NCBI RefSeq assembly: GCF_000735345.1
Contig: NZ_JMPJ01000033.1
Location: forward strand, 1 to 64,000
DNA: 64,000 nt
Direction: 5' to 3'
DNA from: Ewingella americana ATCC 33852
Lineage (GTDB): Bacteria; Pseudomonadota; Gammaproteobacteria; Enterobacterales; Enterobacteriaceae
The notes beneath the pieces were generated by a model, which had not been told where the DNA came from, made no database searches, and saw nothing but the letters and a program-made list of their open reading frames with translations. A program made the translations under genes and the position numbers. Below are positions 30,565 through 38,524 of this stretch, one piece after another. Positions within the stretch are counted from its first letter, which is position 1; each line of letters starts with the position of its first letter.

Positions 30565-31578
30565 TTAGGCGAGGGTGACGTCGCCCTGCAACTGGCAGCT
30601 ACAGGCCAGCACGTAGCCGTCGGCTATCTCGGCGTCGGTTAGGGTCATTTGGCTGCTGGTGGTGAAGTCGCCTGAGATCACGCGGGTTTTACAGCTGCCG
30701 CAGACACCGGCGCGGCAGGCGGCATTGACCGGCACCAGATGCTGCTCCATCGCCGCCAGCAGGCTTGAACCCACCGGCACCTTGAAGTGGGAAAGGGGCG
30801 TCAGGCGCGTCATGGTCAGCTGTTGGTCGCTCTGCGGCTCGGCAACCGGCTGGTGGAACTGCTCGGTGACGACGCTATCGCCCGCCGCGCCCAAGGCATT
30901 CACCCACTGTTCTGCTAGCTGCATATAAGGCGCCGGGCCGCAGATCATCACTCTTCGCGCCGCCATGTCCGCGACGCCGGTCTGTAGCAAGTCTTGACTC
31001 AGTCGCCCGGCGATAAAGCCCTGTTCGGCACTGTTTTCAGCCAGCAACGTTAAGATTAACTGCGGGTGGCGTGCGGCCAGTTGCCGCCACTGGTCGGCGA
31101 AAATCACATCCTGCGGGCTGCGCACGCTGTAAAACACGGTCACAGCTCTGGCAGGCGTGTGCTGAAGAACATCGCGGCAAATCGACATAATTGGCGTCAC
31201 GCCGCAGCCCGCCGCCAGCAGCAACAGGGGCTGATCGCCGTCGCAAACAAAGCTGCCTTGGGCATCAGACAGCCACAGATAGTCTCCGGCTTTCACTTCT
31301 TTCGTCAGCCAGTTCGAGCCTTGGCCGTCGGCGATTTGGCGCACCGTCAGGGTGATAAAGGGACTAACGCCGGGCGTGGAGGAGAGGGTATAAGCGCGCT
31401 GCACCTTGCCGCTACGGCCAATATTCACCAGCGCAAACTGGCCGGGCCGGTAGTCATAGGTGACGTGGCTGAACAGAGATAAAGTCCAGACATCGGCGGT
31501 TTCCTGCTTGATATCATGCACCTGCATGCGGTTCGGGCACAGCAGCGTGGGTTGGTCGGCAAACAGTGGGAAAGTCAT
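30565..31578 (-). CDS. hcr: NADH:Hcp oxidoreductase
   Basis: It carries electrons from NADH to Hcp during nitrosative stress. The 337-residue protein has an FAD/NAD ferredoxin-reductase module (RPGQFALVNIG, AYTLSS flavin motif, LLAAGCGVTP NAD motif) followed by a C-terminal plant-type [2Fe-2S] domain, with CRAGVCGSC and a distal Cys in VLACSCQ. It is 47 bases after hcp on the same strand, forming hcp-hcr as in E. coli. Confidence 0.95.
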   Translation of the reverse strand: MTFPLFADQPTLLCPNRMQVHDIKQETADVWTLSLFSHVTYDYRPGQFALVNIGRSGKVQRAYTLSSTPGVSPFITLTVRQIADGQGSNWLTKEVKAGDYLWLSDAQGSFVCDGDQPLLLLAAGCGVTPIMSICRDVLQHTPARAVTVFYSVRSPQDVIFADQWRQLAARHPQLILTLLAENSAEQGFIAGRLSQDLLQTGVADMAARRVMICGPAPYMQLAEQWVNALGAAGDSVVTEQFHQPVAEPQSDQQLTMTRLTPLSHFKVPVGSSLLAAMEQHLVPVNAACRAGVCGSCKTRVISGDFTTSSQMTLTDAEIADGYVLACSCQLQGDVTLA

Positions 31579-31625
31579 GGCGAGTTCCTTGAGCAGGGCC
31601 GGTGGCGCGCACCGGCCAACTGAAA

Positions 31626-33281
31626 TTATTGTGGCAACATCTGGCGCAGATCGTCCTCAACCGAGGTAATGGCGCGCAGGCCGAATTTTTCATTCAGCAC
31701 GTTCAACAGGTTTTCTGTCAGGAAGGCCGGAGCCGTCGGGCCGGTGGCAATATTCTTCACTCCGAGAGAGAGCAGGGTCAGCAAAATAACAATCGCTTTC
31801 TGCTCAAACCATGACAGCACCAGACTGAGCGGCAGATCGTTGACGCCGCAGCCCAGCTTGTCCGCCAGATGAACCGCCAGCATGATGGCCGAATAGGCGT
31901 CGTTGCACTGGCCGACGTCGAGCAGGCGCGGCAGCGGGCCGAGGGTGCCGAAGTCCAGCTTGTTGAAGCGATATTTGCCGCAGGCCAGCGTCATGATCAG
32001 GCAGTCGTCAGGCACGGCGCGGGCTAAGTCGGTGAAGTAACTGCGTTCGCCACGGCTGCCGTCACAGCCGCCAATCAGGAAGATGTGGCGCAGCTGTTTG
32101 CTGGCGACCAAGTCAATTACCGTGTCCGCCGCGCCGAGCAAGGTTTCACGGCCAAAGCCGACGGTGATCTCTTGCTCGATTTCACTGTATTTGAAGCCCG
32201 GCTCTGCCAAGGCTTGGGCAATCACTGGCGCGAAATCTTCCCCTTCCAGATGCTTCACGCCCGGCCAGCCGACAATGCTGCGGGTCCAGATCCGGTCGCC
32301 GTAGTTGCCGACATTCGGGTCAATAATGCAGTTGGAGGTCATCACCACTGGCCCCGGGAATTTAGCGAATTCACTCTGCTGGTTCTGCCAGCCGCTGCCG
32401 TAGTTGCCCGCCAGATGCGGGTATTTCTTCAACTGCGGGTAGCCGTGGGCGGGCAGCATTTCCCCGTGGGTATAGATGTTAATGCCCGTGCCCGCGGTCT
32501 GTTCGAGCAGCATTTGCAAATCTTTCAAGTCGTGGCCGGAGATCAGAATGGCTTTCCCCGCGCGAGGTTTGACGTTAACCACCGTCGGCTGCGGGTGCCC
32601 GTAGGCGTCCGTTTCGCCTTTATCGAGGATTTCCATCACGCGGAAATTCATCTTGCCGATGCCCATGGCATTTTCCAGCAGAGTAGTCATGTCGGCAGGC
32701 TGGGTGCCGAGCCACGCCATGATCCGATGGTAATCGGCATAGATATTGGTGTCGGACTGGCCCAGCACGTGGGCGTGTTCCATATATGCGGCGGCCCCTT
32801 TCAGGCCATACAGGCAGAGCAGGCGCAGGCCGTGGATGTCGTCGCCGACCTCGGCTTTATCGCTGTTCAAGGCAAATTGCTGGGCCTGAATTTGTAGCTG
32901 GTCGATGGCGTCGCTGGTTAAGGTCAGATTGGCCAAAGGGTGCTGATTGCTGATGGCCGGGTCCATCAGGCGGCACTGGCTGGCAAGGGATTCGCGATAA
33001 CCAATGGCTTCGCGGGCATAGGCCACGATGCGCGCCGAATCGAAGTTAACGTTGGTTAAGGTTGAGAAGAAGGCGCGGGGCGCAAAGGCGTCAATTTCTG
33101 CGTCAATGATGTCATAGCCTCGGGCGATCAGCGCCCACGAGGATAAGCCCTGCAACACTGCTACCAGCAGGTCTTGCAGGTCAGAGGTTTCAGCCGTTTT
33201 GCCACACATCCCCTGCGCATAGGCGCAGCCGCTGGTGGTCGGGGTTCTTACTGTTTGTTCACATTGCACACAAAACATCAT
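31626..33281 (-). CDS. hcp: Hydroxylamine reductase / hybrid-cluster protein (NO reductase)
   Basis: This Fe-S protein reduces nitric oxide, and in vitro hydroxylamine, under anaerobic nitrosative stress. It has about 550 residues. The N-terminal cysteine set (FCVQCEQ, then [11 protein letters not shown]) binds the [4Fe-4S] cluster; hybrid-cluster ligands are spread further along, including LIGGCDGS and LACGKYRFN. Two ATGs are adjacent: the second (33278) gives MFCVQCEQ, the E. coli start, and is better spaced from the ribosome site AAGGA. An NsrR-like operator lies 14 bases upstream. Confidence 0.96.
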   Translation of the reverse strand: MMFCVQCEQTVRTPTTSGCAYAQGMCGKTAETSDLQDLLVAVLQGLSSWALIARGYDIIDAEIDAFAPRAFFSTLTNVNFDSARIVAYAREAIGYRESLASQCRLMDPAISNQHPLANLTLTSDAIDQLQIQAQQFALNSDKAEVGDDIHGLRLLCLYGLKGAAAYMEHAHVLGQSDTNIYADYHRIMAWLGTQPADMTTLLENAMGIGKMNFRVMEILDKGETDAYGHPQPTVVNVKPRAGKAILISGHDLKDLQMLLEQTAGTGINIYTHGEMLPAHGYPQLKKYPHLAGNYGSGWQNQQSEFAKFPGPVVMTSNCIIDPNVGNYGDRIWTRSIVGWPGVKHLEGEDFAPVIAQALAEPGFKYSEIEQEITVGFGRETLLGAADTVIDLVASKQLRHIFLIGGCDGSRGERSYFTDLARAVPDDCLIMTLACGKYRFNKLDFGTLGPLPRLLDVGQCNDAYSAIMLAVHLADKLGCGVNDLPLSLVLSWFEQKAIVILLTLLSLGVKNIATGPTAPAFLTENLLNVLNEKFGLRAITSVEDDLRQMLPQ

Positions 33282-33294
33282 CCGTTCCTTTTAT

Positions 33295-33319
33295 AAGTTG
33301 CATTTATAATGCATGTTTT
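33295..33319. promoter_or_regulatory. NsrR-like operator at hcp
   Basis: A palindromic site whose core is TGCATT-TAT-AATGCA flanked by AAGT and TGTTTT. It resembles the NsrR operator (AAGATGCATTT-type inverted repeat). NsrR represses hcp-hcr in E. coli until nitric oxide is sensed. The site overlaps a TATAAA that could be the -10 box on the minus strand. Confidence 0.6.
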
Positions 33320-33411
33320 AGGCTAAGCCTAAGACGCAACAGATAAGAAATGAAGTGCTTTATGGAATAACTGCCGAAGGGTTGATTTAGCGCAAATTCT
33401 TAAGGCTGATC

Positions 33412-33437
33412 ACCGCGCTGGTGGGGGCCAGCGCGGT
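33412..33437. terminator. Hairpin after lysO
   Basis: Perfect 10-bp stem ACCGCGCTGG / CCAGCGCGGT with a 6-base loop. It starts 24 bases after lysO. The run of T is on the plus-strand side, so as a terminator of the minus-strand gene it is imperfect. Confidence 0.5.
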
Positions 33438-33461
33438 TTTCATCAAGTCGAATGGAACAGG

Positions 33462-34361
33462 TCAGGCGGAGAAGAAGGCCATGAGGATTGGCGCGATAAG
33501 ACTCAGCAAGAAGCCGTGAACCACCGCCGGTGGCACCATGTCCAGCCCGCCGCTGCGTTGCAGTACCGGCAGGGTGAAGTCCATTGAGGTCGCGCCGCAC
33601 AGGCCCAGCGCCGAGGAACGGCTGGTGCGCACCAAGGTTGGGATGAGCATAATGGCGCACAGCTCGCGAGCCAAATCGTTGAAGAACGCCGCGCTGCCGA
33701 CCACCGGGCCGAAAGAGTCGGTTAACACGATGCCCGACAGTGAGTACCAGCCGTAGCCCGAGGCCATCGCCAGTCCGGTATTCAGCGGCAGGCCGAGCAG
33801 CAGCGCGGCCAGTGCGCCACCGACCAGTGAGCTAACCGCAACCACCGACGCCACCAGCATGCCACGGCGATTAAGGATGATTTGGCGCAGCGTCATGCTG
33901 CTGTTACGCAGTTGCATACCCACCAGCGCCAGCAGGAAAATCAGCGCCACTTCGCTGGCTTCGGAGGCGTAAGTCAGCCAGTGCCACTGGGTCAGGCCGA
34001 GCAGGAAACCGGCGATCACCACGCCGCACAGCTTGAGCGAATCAATCGCCATATTCAGGCGAGATGGCAGGGACTCTTGCTGATGATTGGATTTCCAAGG
34101 TTTACGCTTCTCCAACAGCCAAAGTGCGACAAAATTGAAAATGAAAATGCACAAGAAACAGACCGCGGCGTATTTGAAAATCAGCAGCAGGTTAGTGCTC
34201 AAATTATCGAGAAAAGCCAAGCTGACGCCCATGATGAACAGGATCACGTAGACCATCCAACTCAGCAGACGGTTGATGGCATAGAGCAATGCCGATTTTT
34301 TTAATGGAATGAGGTAGCCGATGATCAGCGGCAGAAGAATGATCAGTAAACCTGAGTACAT
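33462..34361 (-). CDS. lysO: L-lysine exporter LysO (YbjE)
   Basis: An inner-membrane lysine exporter of the LysO family (DUF340): 299 residues, as in E. coli, with about eight hydrophobic helices. Recognisable conserved parts are LPLIIGYLIP at the N-terminus, SGYGWYSLSGIVLTDSFGP in the second half and GATSMDFTLPVLQRSGG near the end, where acidic residues lie in transmembrane positions. It is divergent from ybjD. I looked for ArgR boxes and saw none that was clear. Confidence 0.93.
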   Translation of the reverse strand: MYSGLLIILLPLIIGYLIPLKKSALLYAINRLLSWMVYVILFIMGVSLAFLDNLSTNLLLIFKYAAVCFLCIFIFNFVALWLLEKRKPWKSNHQQESLPSRLNMAIDSLKLCGVVIAGFLLGLTQWHWLTYASEASEVALIFLLALVGMQLRNSSMTLRQIILNRRGMLVASVVAVSSLVGGALAALLLGLPLNTGLAMASGYGWYSLSGIVLTDSFGPVVGSAAFFNDLARELCAIMLIPTLVRTSRSSALGLCGATSMDFTLPVLQRSGGLDMVPPAVVHGFLLSLIAPILMAFFSA

Positions 34362-34525
34362 GAAGCTTTCCGTGTGGTTGCGAGTCCTAAATGGGCGGTC
34401 AACACGCTAACCAAAAGCCGTGACAGTGTAAAGTCGCTTTAAGCAGCAAATGGCGAGGCAATATCTTGACCAAACAGCATTTTTCACGCCATGCTGAAAA
34501 CAGATGAAGCAGAAGGGAGCGTCCG

Positions 34526-36259
34526 ATGTATCTGGAACATATCGATATTGCAGGATTTCGCGGTCTAAATCGGTTATCGCTAACCTTGACCCAACCCACG
34601 CAGCGCGGTGCTTCCATCAGCGGCCCGCTGGGCGAGGAGGACGTCTCCTCGGTCACCACCAATACCGTGCTGGTGGGGGAAAATGCTTGGGGTAAATCCA
34701 GTTTGCTGGATGCCCTGACACTGCTGCTCTCACCCGAACCCAAGCTTTACTGCTTTAAAGAAGAAGATTTCTACTTCCCCGCTGGTGAACAGCAGGCCAA
34801 ATCGAAATACCTGCACGTGGTGTTCACCTTCTGCGAGAATCAGGCTGGGCACCACACTTCGCCGCGATTCAACCCGCTTTCTCCTTTATGGGTGAAGTGC
34901 GCGGACAAGCTCACGCGCATCTATTATCGCCTCGAAGGGGAGCTGGACGATGACGGCAGCGTGCTGACCCTGCGCAGCTTCCTCTCGGCCAACGGCCAGC
35001 CGCTGAATCTGCAAACTATTGATCCGCTGGCGCAGGCCTTAATTACTTTAAATCCGGTGCTGCGGCTGCGCGATGCGCGCTTTATTCGCCGCCTGCGCAG
35101 TGAGACGCTGGCCCCGCGCCTCGCCAAGAATAATGAAGAGATGGCCAAGCAGCTCGACGACCTGACGCGCGGGCTGATCCACAACCCGCAGAACCTGACC
35201 AACAGTGAGTTGCGCAGCGGGCTGGCGGCGATGCAGCAGCTGTTAGAACACTATTTTGCCGAGCAGGGCACCAGCAGCAGCGCGCCGTGGCAGCAAAAGC
35301 GCCACGGTCGGGCCGAGAGCCGCCGCGCATGGCGCTCACTCGATAACATCAACCGCATGATTGCCGAACCGAACAGCCGCAGTATGCGCGTCATGCTGCT
35401 GGGGATGTTTTCCACGCTATTGCAGGCCAAGGGGTCGGTAGTGCTGCACCCCGATGCTCGCCCGTTACTATTAATAGAAGACCCCGAAACCCGTCTGCAC
35501 CCGATTATGCTGTCGGTGGCGTGGGGACTGCTCGATCAGCTTCCCTTACAGCGCATTACCACCACTAACTCTGGCGAGCTGCTGTCGCTGGTGCCGGTAG
35601 AGCAGATATGCCGATTGGTGCGCGAGTCAGGCCGGGTCGCGGCTTACAGCATCGGGCCGGAGGGGCTGAGTTCGGAAGACAGCCGCCGCATCGCGTTTCA
35701 TATTCGCTTTAACCGCCCGTCGTCGCTGTTTGCCCGCTGCTGGCTGCTGGTCGAGGGTGAAACGGAAGTGTGGCTGCTCAACCAGTTGGCGCGCCAGTGT
35801 GGTTACCACTTCGAGTCAGAAGGCATCAAGGTGATTGAGTTCGCCCAGTGCGGCCTTAAGCCCTTGCTGCGCTTTGCTCGCCAGATGGGAATTGAGTGGC
35901 ACGTGCTGGTGGATGGCGACGAGGCCGGGAAGAAGTATGCCGCGACGGTGATCAGCAATGTTGAGAAATACGACGACACGCTGCGCTACCGGCTGACCGC
36001 GCTGCCTTCGCAAGATATTGAGCATTTCCTCTATCGCGGCGGCTTTGAGGATGTTTACCGCCGCAATGCGGCACTTCCTGATACGCTACCTATGTCGCCA
36101 CGGCGTATTATCGACAAAGCGATTCACCGCACGTCGAAGCCTGATTTGGCTATCGACGTGGCGCTGGCGGCGTCCCAACGTGGCGTGGGGTCTATTCCGC
36201 CACTGCTGCGGCAGATGTTCTCCCGCGTCGCATGGCTGGCGCGGGGTAGGGCGGACTAG
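34526..36259 (+). CDS. ybjD: OLD-family ATP-dependent nuclease YbjD
   Basis: An ATPase-TOPRIM protein of the OLD family, probably a nuclease, function unproven in cells. It has 577 residues. Walker A is GENAWGKSSLLDAL near residue 52; the ABC-like signature region precedes the LLLIEDPETRLHP Walker B. The TOPRIM domain shows LLVEGETEVWLL and VLVDGDEAGKKY, with the metal-binding Glu and DxD-like acidic pair. It is convergent with ybjX, sharing a CTAG in which each strand has a stop codon. A stand-alone class-2-like gene (no UvrD/GajB partner) lies here. Confidence 0.9.
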   Translation: MYLEHIDIAGFRGLNRLSLTLTQPTQRGASISGPLGEEDVSSVTTNTVLVGENAWGKSSLLDALTLLLSPEPKLYCFKEEDFYFPAGEQQAKSKYLHVVFTFCENQAGHHTSPRFNPLSPLWVKCADKLTRIYYRLEGELDDDGSVLTLRSFLSANGQPLNLQTIDPLAQALITLNPVLRLRDARFIRRLRSETLAPRLAKNNEEMAKQLDDLTRGLIHNPQNLTNSELRSGLAAMQQLLEHYFAEQGTSSSAPWQQKRHGRAESRRAWRSLDNINRMIAEPNSRSMRVMLLGMFSTLLQAKGSVVLHPDARPLLLIEDPETRLHPIMLSVAWGLLDQLPLQRITTTNSGELLSLVPVEQICRLVRESGRVAAYSIGPEGLSSEDSRRIAFHIRFNRPSSLFARCWLLVEGETEVWLLNQLARQCGYHFESEGIKVIEFAQCGLKPLLRFARQMGIEWHVLVDGDEAGKKYAATVISNVEKYDDTLRYRLTALPSQDIEHFLYRGGFEDVYRRNAALPDTLPMSPRRIIDKAIHRTSKPDLAIDVALAASQRGVGSIPPLLRQMFSRVAWLARGRAD

Positions 36260-37257
36260 GCGGCGTCGTTCTTGCGGCTGGCCGCAAAACCCTGCGAGAA
36301 GGTTTGGCGGATCTGCGCTTCCAGCGAATCCAGTAACTGGTAGCGGCGGCGATACTCAGAGCGACGCTTGCTGGCTATCTCTTCCAGCGAGCGGTGTGGG
36401 ATCTGCCGTGGCAAATGGTAGTAATCATCTTCCTCCAGCTCGCCTTGCAGGGTTTCCCAGAAGCTGTCGTAGTCAGCGAACATCATGCCTTTACGCTTCT
36501 TGTAGCGCGCATTCTCATAGATGTGGGTTTTATTGGCGACGGCGACGATTTGCGTCATTTGGGTCAGCTCGGCCAGCAGCAGCGTGGCTTCCATCACCAG
36601 TTTTTTCGGGAACAGGCCGTGGCAGGCTTTGGTGGCTGCCTGAATCTGCGAGTGCTCAACGTGGGCGCGCGGGCCTTGAATAGCGCCAATAAACAGCGTT
36701 GGCTGGCCGCGGTAGTTAATCAACGCGAAGGTGACGGTGGCCAGTGGCTCGCCGTTTTCCAGCGTGAACATCAGCGTGGCTTCGCCTTCTTTATCTAAAC
36801 GCCCGGCGGCGTTGAACTGAATAAAGTAGCGTTGATCCTCTTTGCCTTCCAGCGTAGCGATGTGCAGCGGCTGGTCAGAAAAATGGGCATGCGCCAGCGC
36901 TGGCGGCACTTGTGCTGCGAAGTGATCGTAGTGGGCGATAATATTTTTCAGCGCAATCTCGCGGTTTACTTTCACCGACTGGTACACACGGTGCAGCTTG
37001 CAAGGCAGGGACGGCGCGGCGCGCAGCATCTCATCACGCAGTGGGTGGCTGGCCAGATAATCCAGCAAAGAGAGCGTGGATTTCGGCGCCATCAGGGTGC
37101 GCAGTAAGAATTTAAAGCGATAGCTGGTCCGGTTCCAGGCAGGGCCAGGCACCATTCGGCGGGAAACCAATGCGGATAACATCTGCATACCAGAGTGTAT
37201 TTTTTTATCTTCGATTGGGTAGCTGATTGCACTCATCGTTATGTACCTGCTCTTCAC
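36256..37257 (-). CDS. ybjX: VirK/YbjX-family protein (DUF535)
   Basis: A 333-residue DUF535 protein related to E. coli YbjX and Salmonella VirK/SomA, genes of the PhoPQ regulon linked to resistance to antimicrobial peptides; the biochemical role is unknown. Recognisable blocks are FIGAIQGPRAHVEHSQIQAATKACHGLFPKKLVMEA and the C-terminal DYDSFWE...YYHLPRQIPHRSLEEIASKRRSEYRRRY. No signal peptide is visible. A possible reversed PhoP box lies about 100 bases upstream. Confidence 0.88.
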   Translation of the reverse strand: MKSRYITMSAISYPIEDKKIHSGMQMLSALVSRRMVPGPAWNRTSYRFKFLLRTLMAPKSTLSLLDYLASHPLRDEMLRAAPSLPCKLHRVYQSVKVNREIALKNIIAHYDHFAAQVPPALAHAHFSDQPLHIATLEGKEDQRYFIQFNAAGRLDKEGEATLMFTLENGEPLATVTFALINYRGQPTLFIGAIQGPRAHVEHSQIQAATKACHGLFPKKLVMEATLLLAELTQMTQIVAVANKTHIYENARYKKRKGMMFADYDSFWETLQGELEEDDYYHLPRQIPHRSLEEIASKRRSEYRRRYQLLDSLEAQIRQTFSQGFAASRKNDAA

Positions 37258-37348
37258 AAGCCCTCAAGGGCTGAATGTCGTTATTTGAGCAGTTGGTGAA
37301 TAAACCAAATATCAACGGTGATTTTGATCACAGCGGGAGATTTACAAT

Positions 37349-37365
37349 TGTTTGGGTTCCGTTTA
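37349..37365 (+). promoter_or_regulatory. Possible PhoP box, reversed, upstream of ybjX
   Basis: TGTTTG-GGTTC-CGTTTA resembles the PhoP direct repeat (GGTTTA-N5-GGTTTA) with exact spacing, but it reads on the plus strand whereas ybjX is on the minus strand. E. coli ybjX is PhoP-controlled. Weak evidence. Confidence 0.25.
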
Positions 37366-37483
37366 GTTGAAGTTACCAAATGTAAATAATTAGCTAGCGA
37401 TGCATCTAGGGCGCGCGGCAAAACTGACAATAATGTGCTTTTTTATTTTTCGGGGCTTGAAGGCCAATCGTTTCTCCCCCATA

Positions 37484-37517
37484 AATAAAAATGCCAGTCA
37501 AGATGAGACTGGCATTT
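37484..37517 (-). terminator. cspD terminator
   Basis: Minus strand AAATGCCAGTC, loop TCATCTT, GACTGGCATTT, then TTATTTATG. An 11-bp stem 49 bases after cspD. Confidence 0.85.
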
Positions 37518-37566
37518 GGCAAAGAGTACGCAACATGATGGTGTGGCAAAAAGGCGTTGAGTAGGG

Positions 37567-37788
37567 TCAGGCGACCGCTTCACTTTCCACCGGAATGATG
37601 AGGCTTGCATGATTTCCTTTTGGCCCTTCATGGACATCGAAGCTGACTAGCTGCCCGGCTTTGAGGGTGCGGTAACCCTCCATCTGGATAGTGGAATAAT
37701 GAGCAAAGATGTCTTCACCGCCGTTTTGCGGACAGATGAAACCAAAGCCCTTAGCATTATTGAACCATTTAACAGTACCCGTCTCCAT
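37567..37788 (-). CDS. cspD: Cold-shock-like protein CspD
   Basis: A 73-residue OB-fold protein that binds single-stranded DNA and blocks replication in stationary or starved cells. RNP motifs KGFGFICP and DIFAHYSTI are intact; the C-terminal tail (HASLIIPVESEAVA) is the part that marks CspD among cold-shock proteins. It is not cold-induced in E. coli. It is divergent from clpS, the usual enteric arrangement. Confidence 0.96.
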   Translation of the reverse strand: METGTVKWFNNAKGFGFICPQNGGEDIFAHYSTIQMEGYRTLKAGQLVSFDVHEGPKGNHASLIIPVESEAVA

Positions 37789-38176
37789 GCTTCTACTTCC
37801 CTCTCAAGACTATTTGGTGAGTTGAAGAGATTGAGCTAATTAGTGAGCACGAATGCCCGTACGTCGCTGAATACAGGCACTAATCGCCGGTATTTTGCAC
37901 ACGAAATTACACTCTAGTGGAATTGATCTGGACGTCAAGGGAAGGGCATTTGTCATGCCTGAGCAGATAGCCAAACTTTGAAGCAGGTAACGATCCTGAA
38001 ATAATGTGGTCATTATTTCAACGATTTTACCGATAGCAAAGAGAGGAAGATGTGCGGGGGCATGATGCATTAAGAGATGGTAAAATGAATGTTAAACGTC
38101 ATGACGAAAGCTGGGGCACAAGGGTGCCAGACAATGCTGACGTCATAACAGACCTTCAGAAGGTGATGGACAGGCA
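37789..38176. promoter_or_regulatory. cspD-clpS divergent intergenic region
   Basis: 388 bases between divergent genes. It must hold both promoters. Short open frames on the minus strand (37840-38070, 38070-38252) look like chance. I see no structured RNA or clear operator. Confidence 0.4.
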
Positions 38177-38497
38177 ATGGGTAACAATCAAGACTGGCTA
38201 AATTTCGAACACTTGGCGGCGGATAAGCTAAAGGATGAGGTAAAACCGCCATCTATGTATAAAGTTATATTAAACAACGACGATTACACTCCGATGGAAT
38301 TTGTGATTGACGTTCTGCAAAAGTTCTTTTCTTATGATATTGAACGTGCAACGCAACTGATGCTCCAGGTGCACTATAAAGGCAAAGCTATTTGTGGAGT
38401 CTATACCGCTGAAGTAGCCGAAACCAAAGTCGCACATGTGAATAAGTACGCCAAGGAGAACGAGCATCCGTTGCTGTGTACGCTGGAAAAAGCCTGA
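38177..38497 (+). CDS. clpS: ClpA adaptor ClpS (N-end rule)
   Basis: An adaptor that delivers proteins with bulky N-terminal residues to ClpAP. It has 106 residues, as in E. coli. The binding-pocket residues are in [19 protein letters not shown] (Asn-Asp-Asp and Met) and in [24 protein letters not shown] (His). It lies 27 bases before clpA in the same unit. Confidence 0.97.
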   Translation: MGNNQDWLNFEHLAADKLKDEVKPPSMYKVILNNDDYTPMEFVIDVLQKFFSYDIERATQLMLQVHYKGKAICGVYTAEVAETKVAHVNKYAKENEHPLLCTLEKA

Positions 38498-38524
38498 TTA
38501 AGGCAATCTATTTGGGAGGTGCCT

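Noticed and set aside
32085-32897. 270-codon open frame opposite hcp
   Set aside because: Shadow of hcp, no ribosome site and no domain.
36018-36683. 221-codon frame running across the ybjD-ybjX junction
   Set aside because: It overlaps the ends of two conserved genes and is rich in Arg/Ser/Trp/Cys, as expected of an out-of-frame reading.
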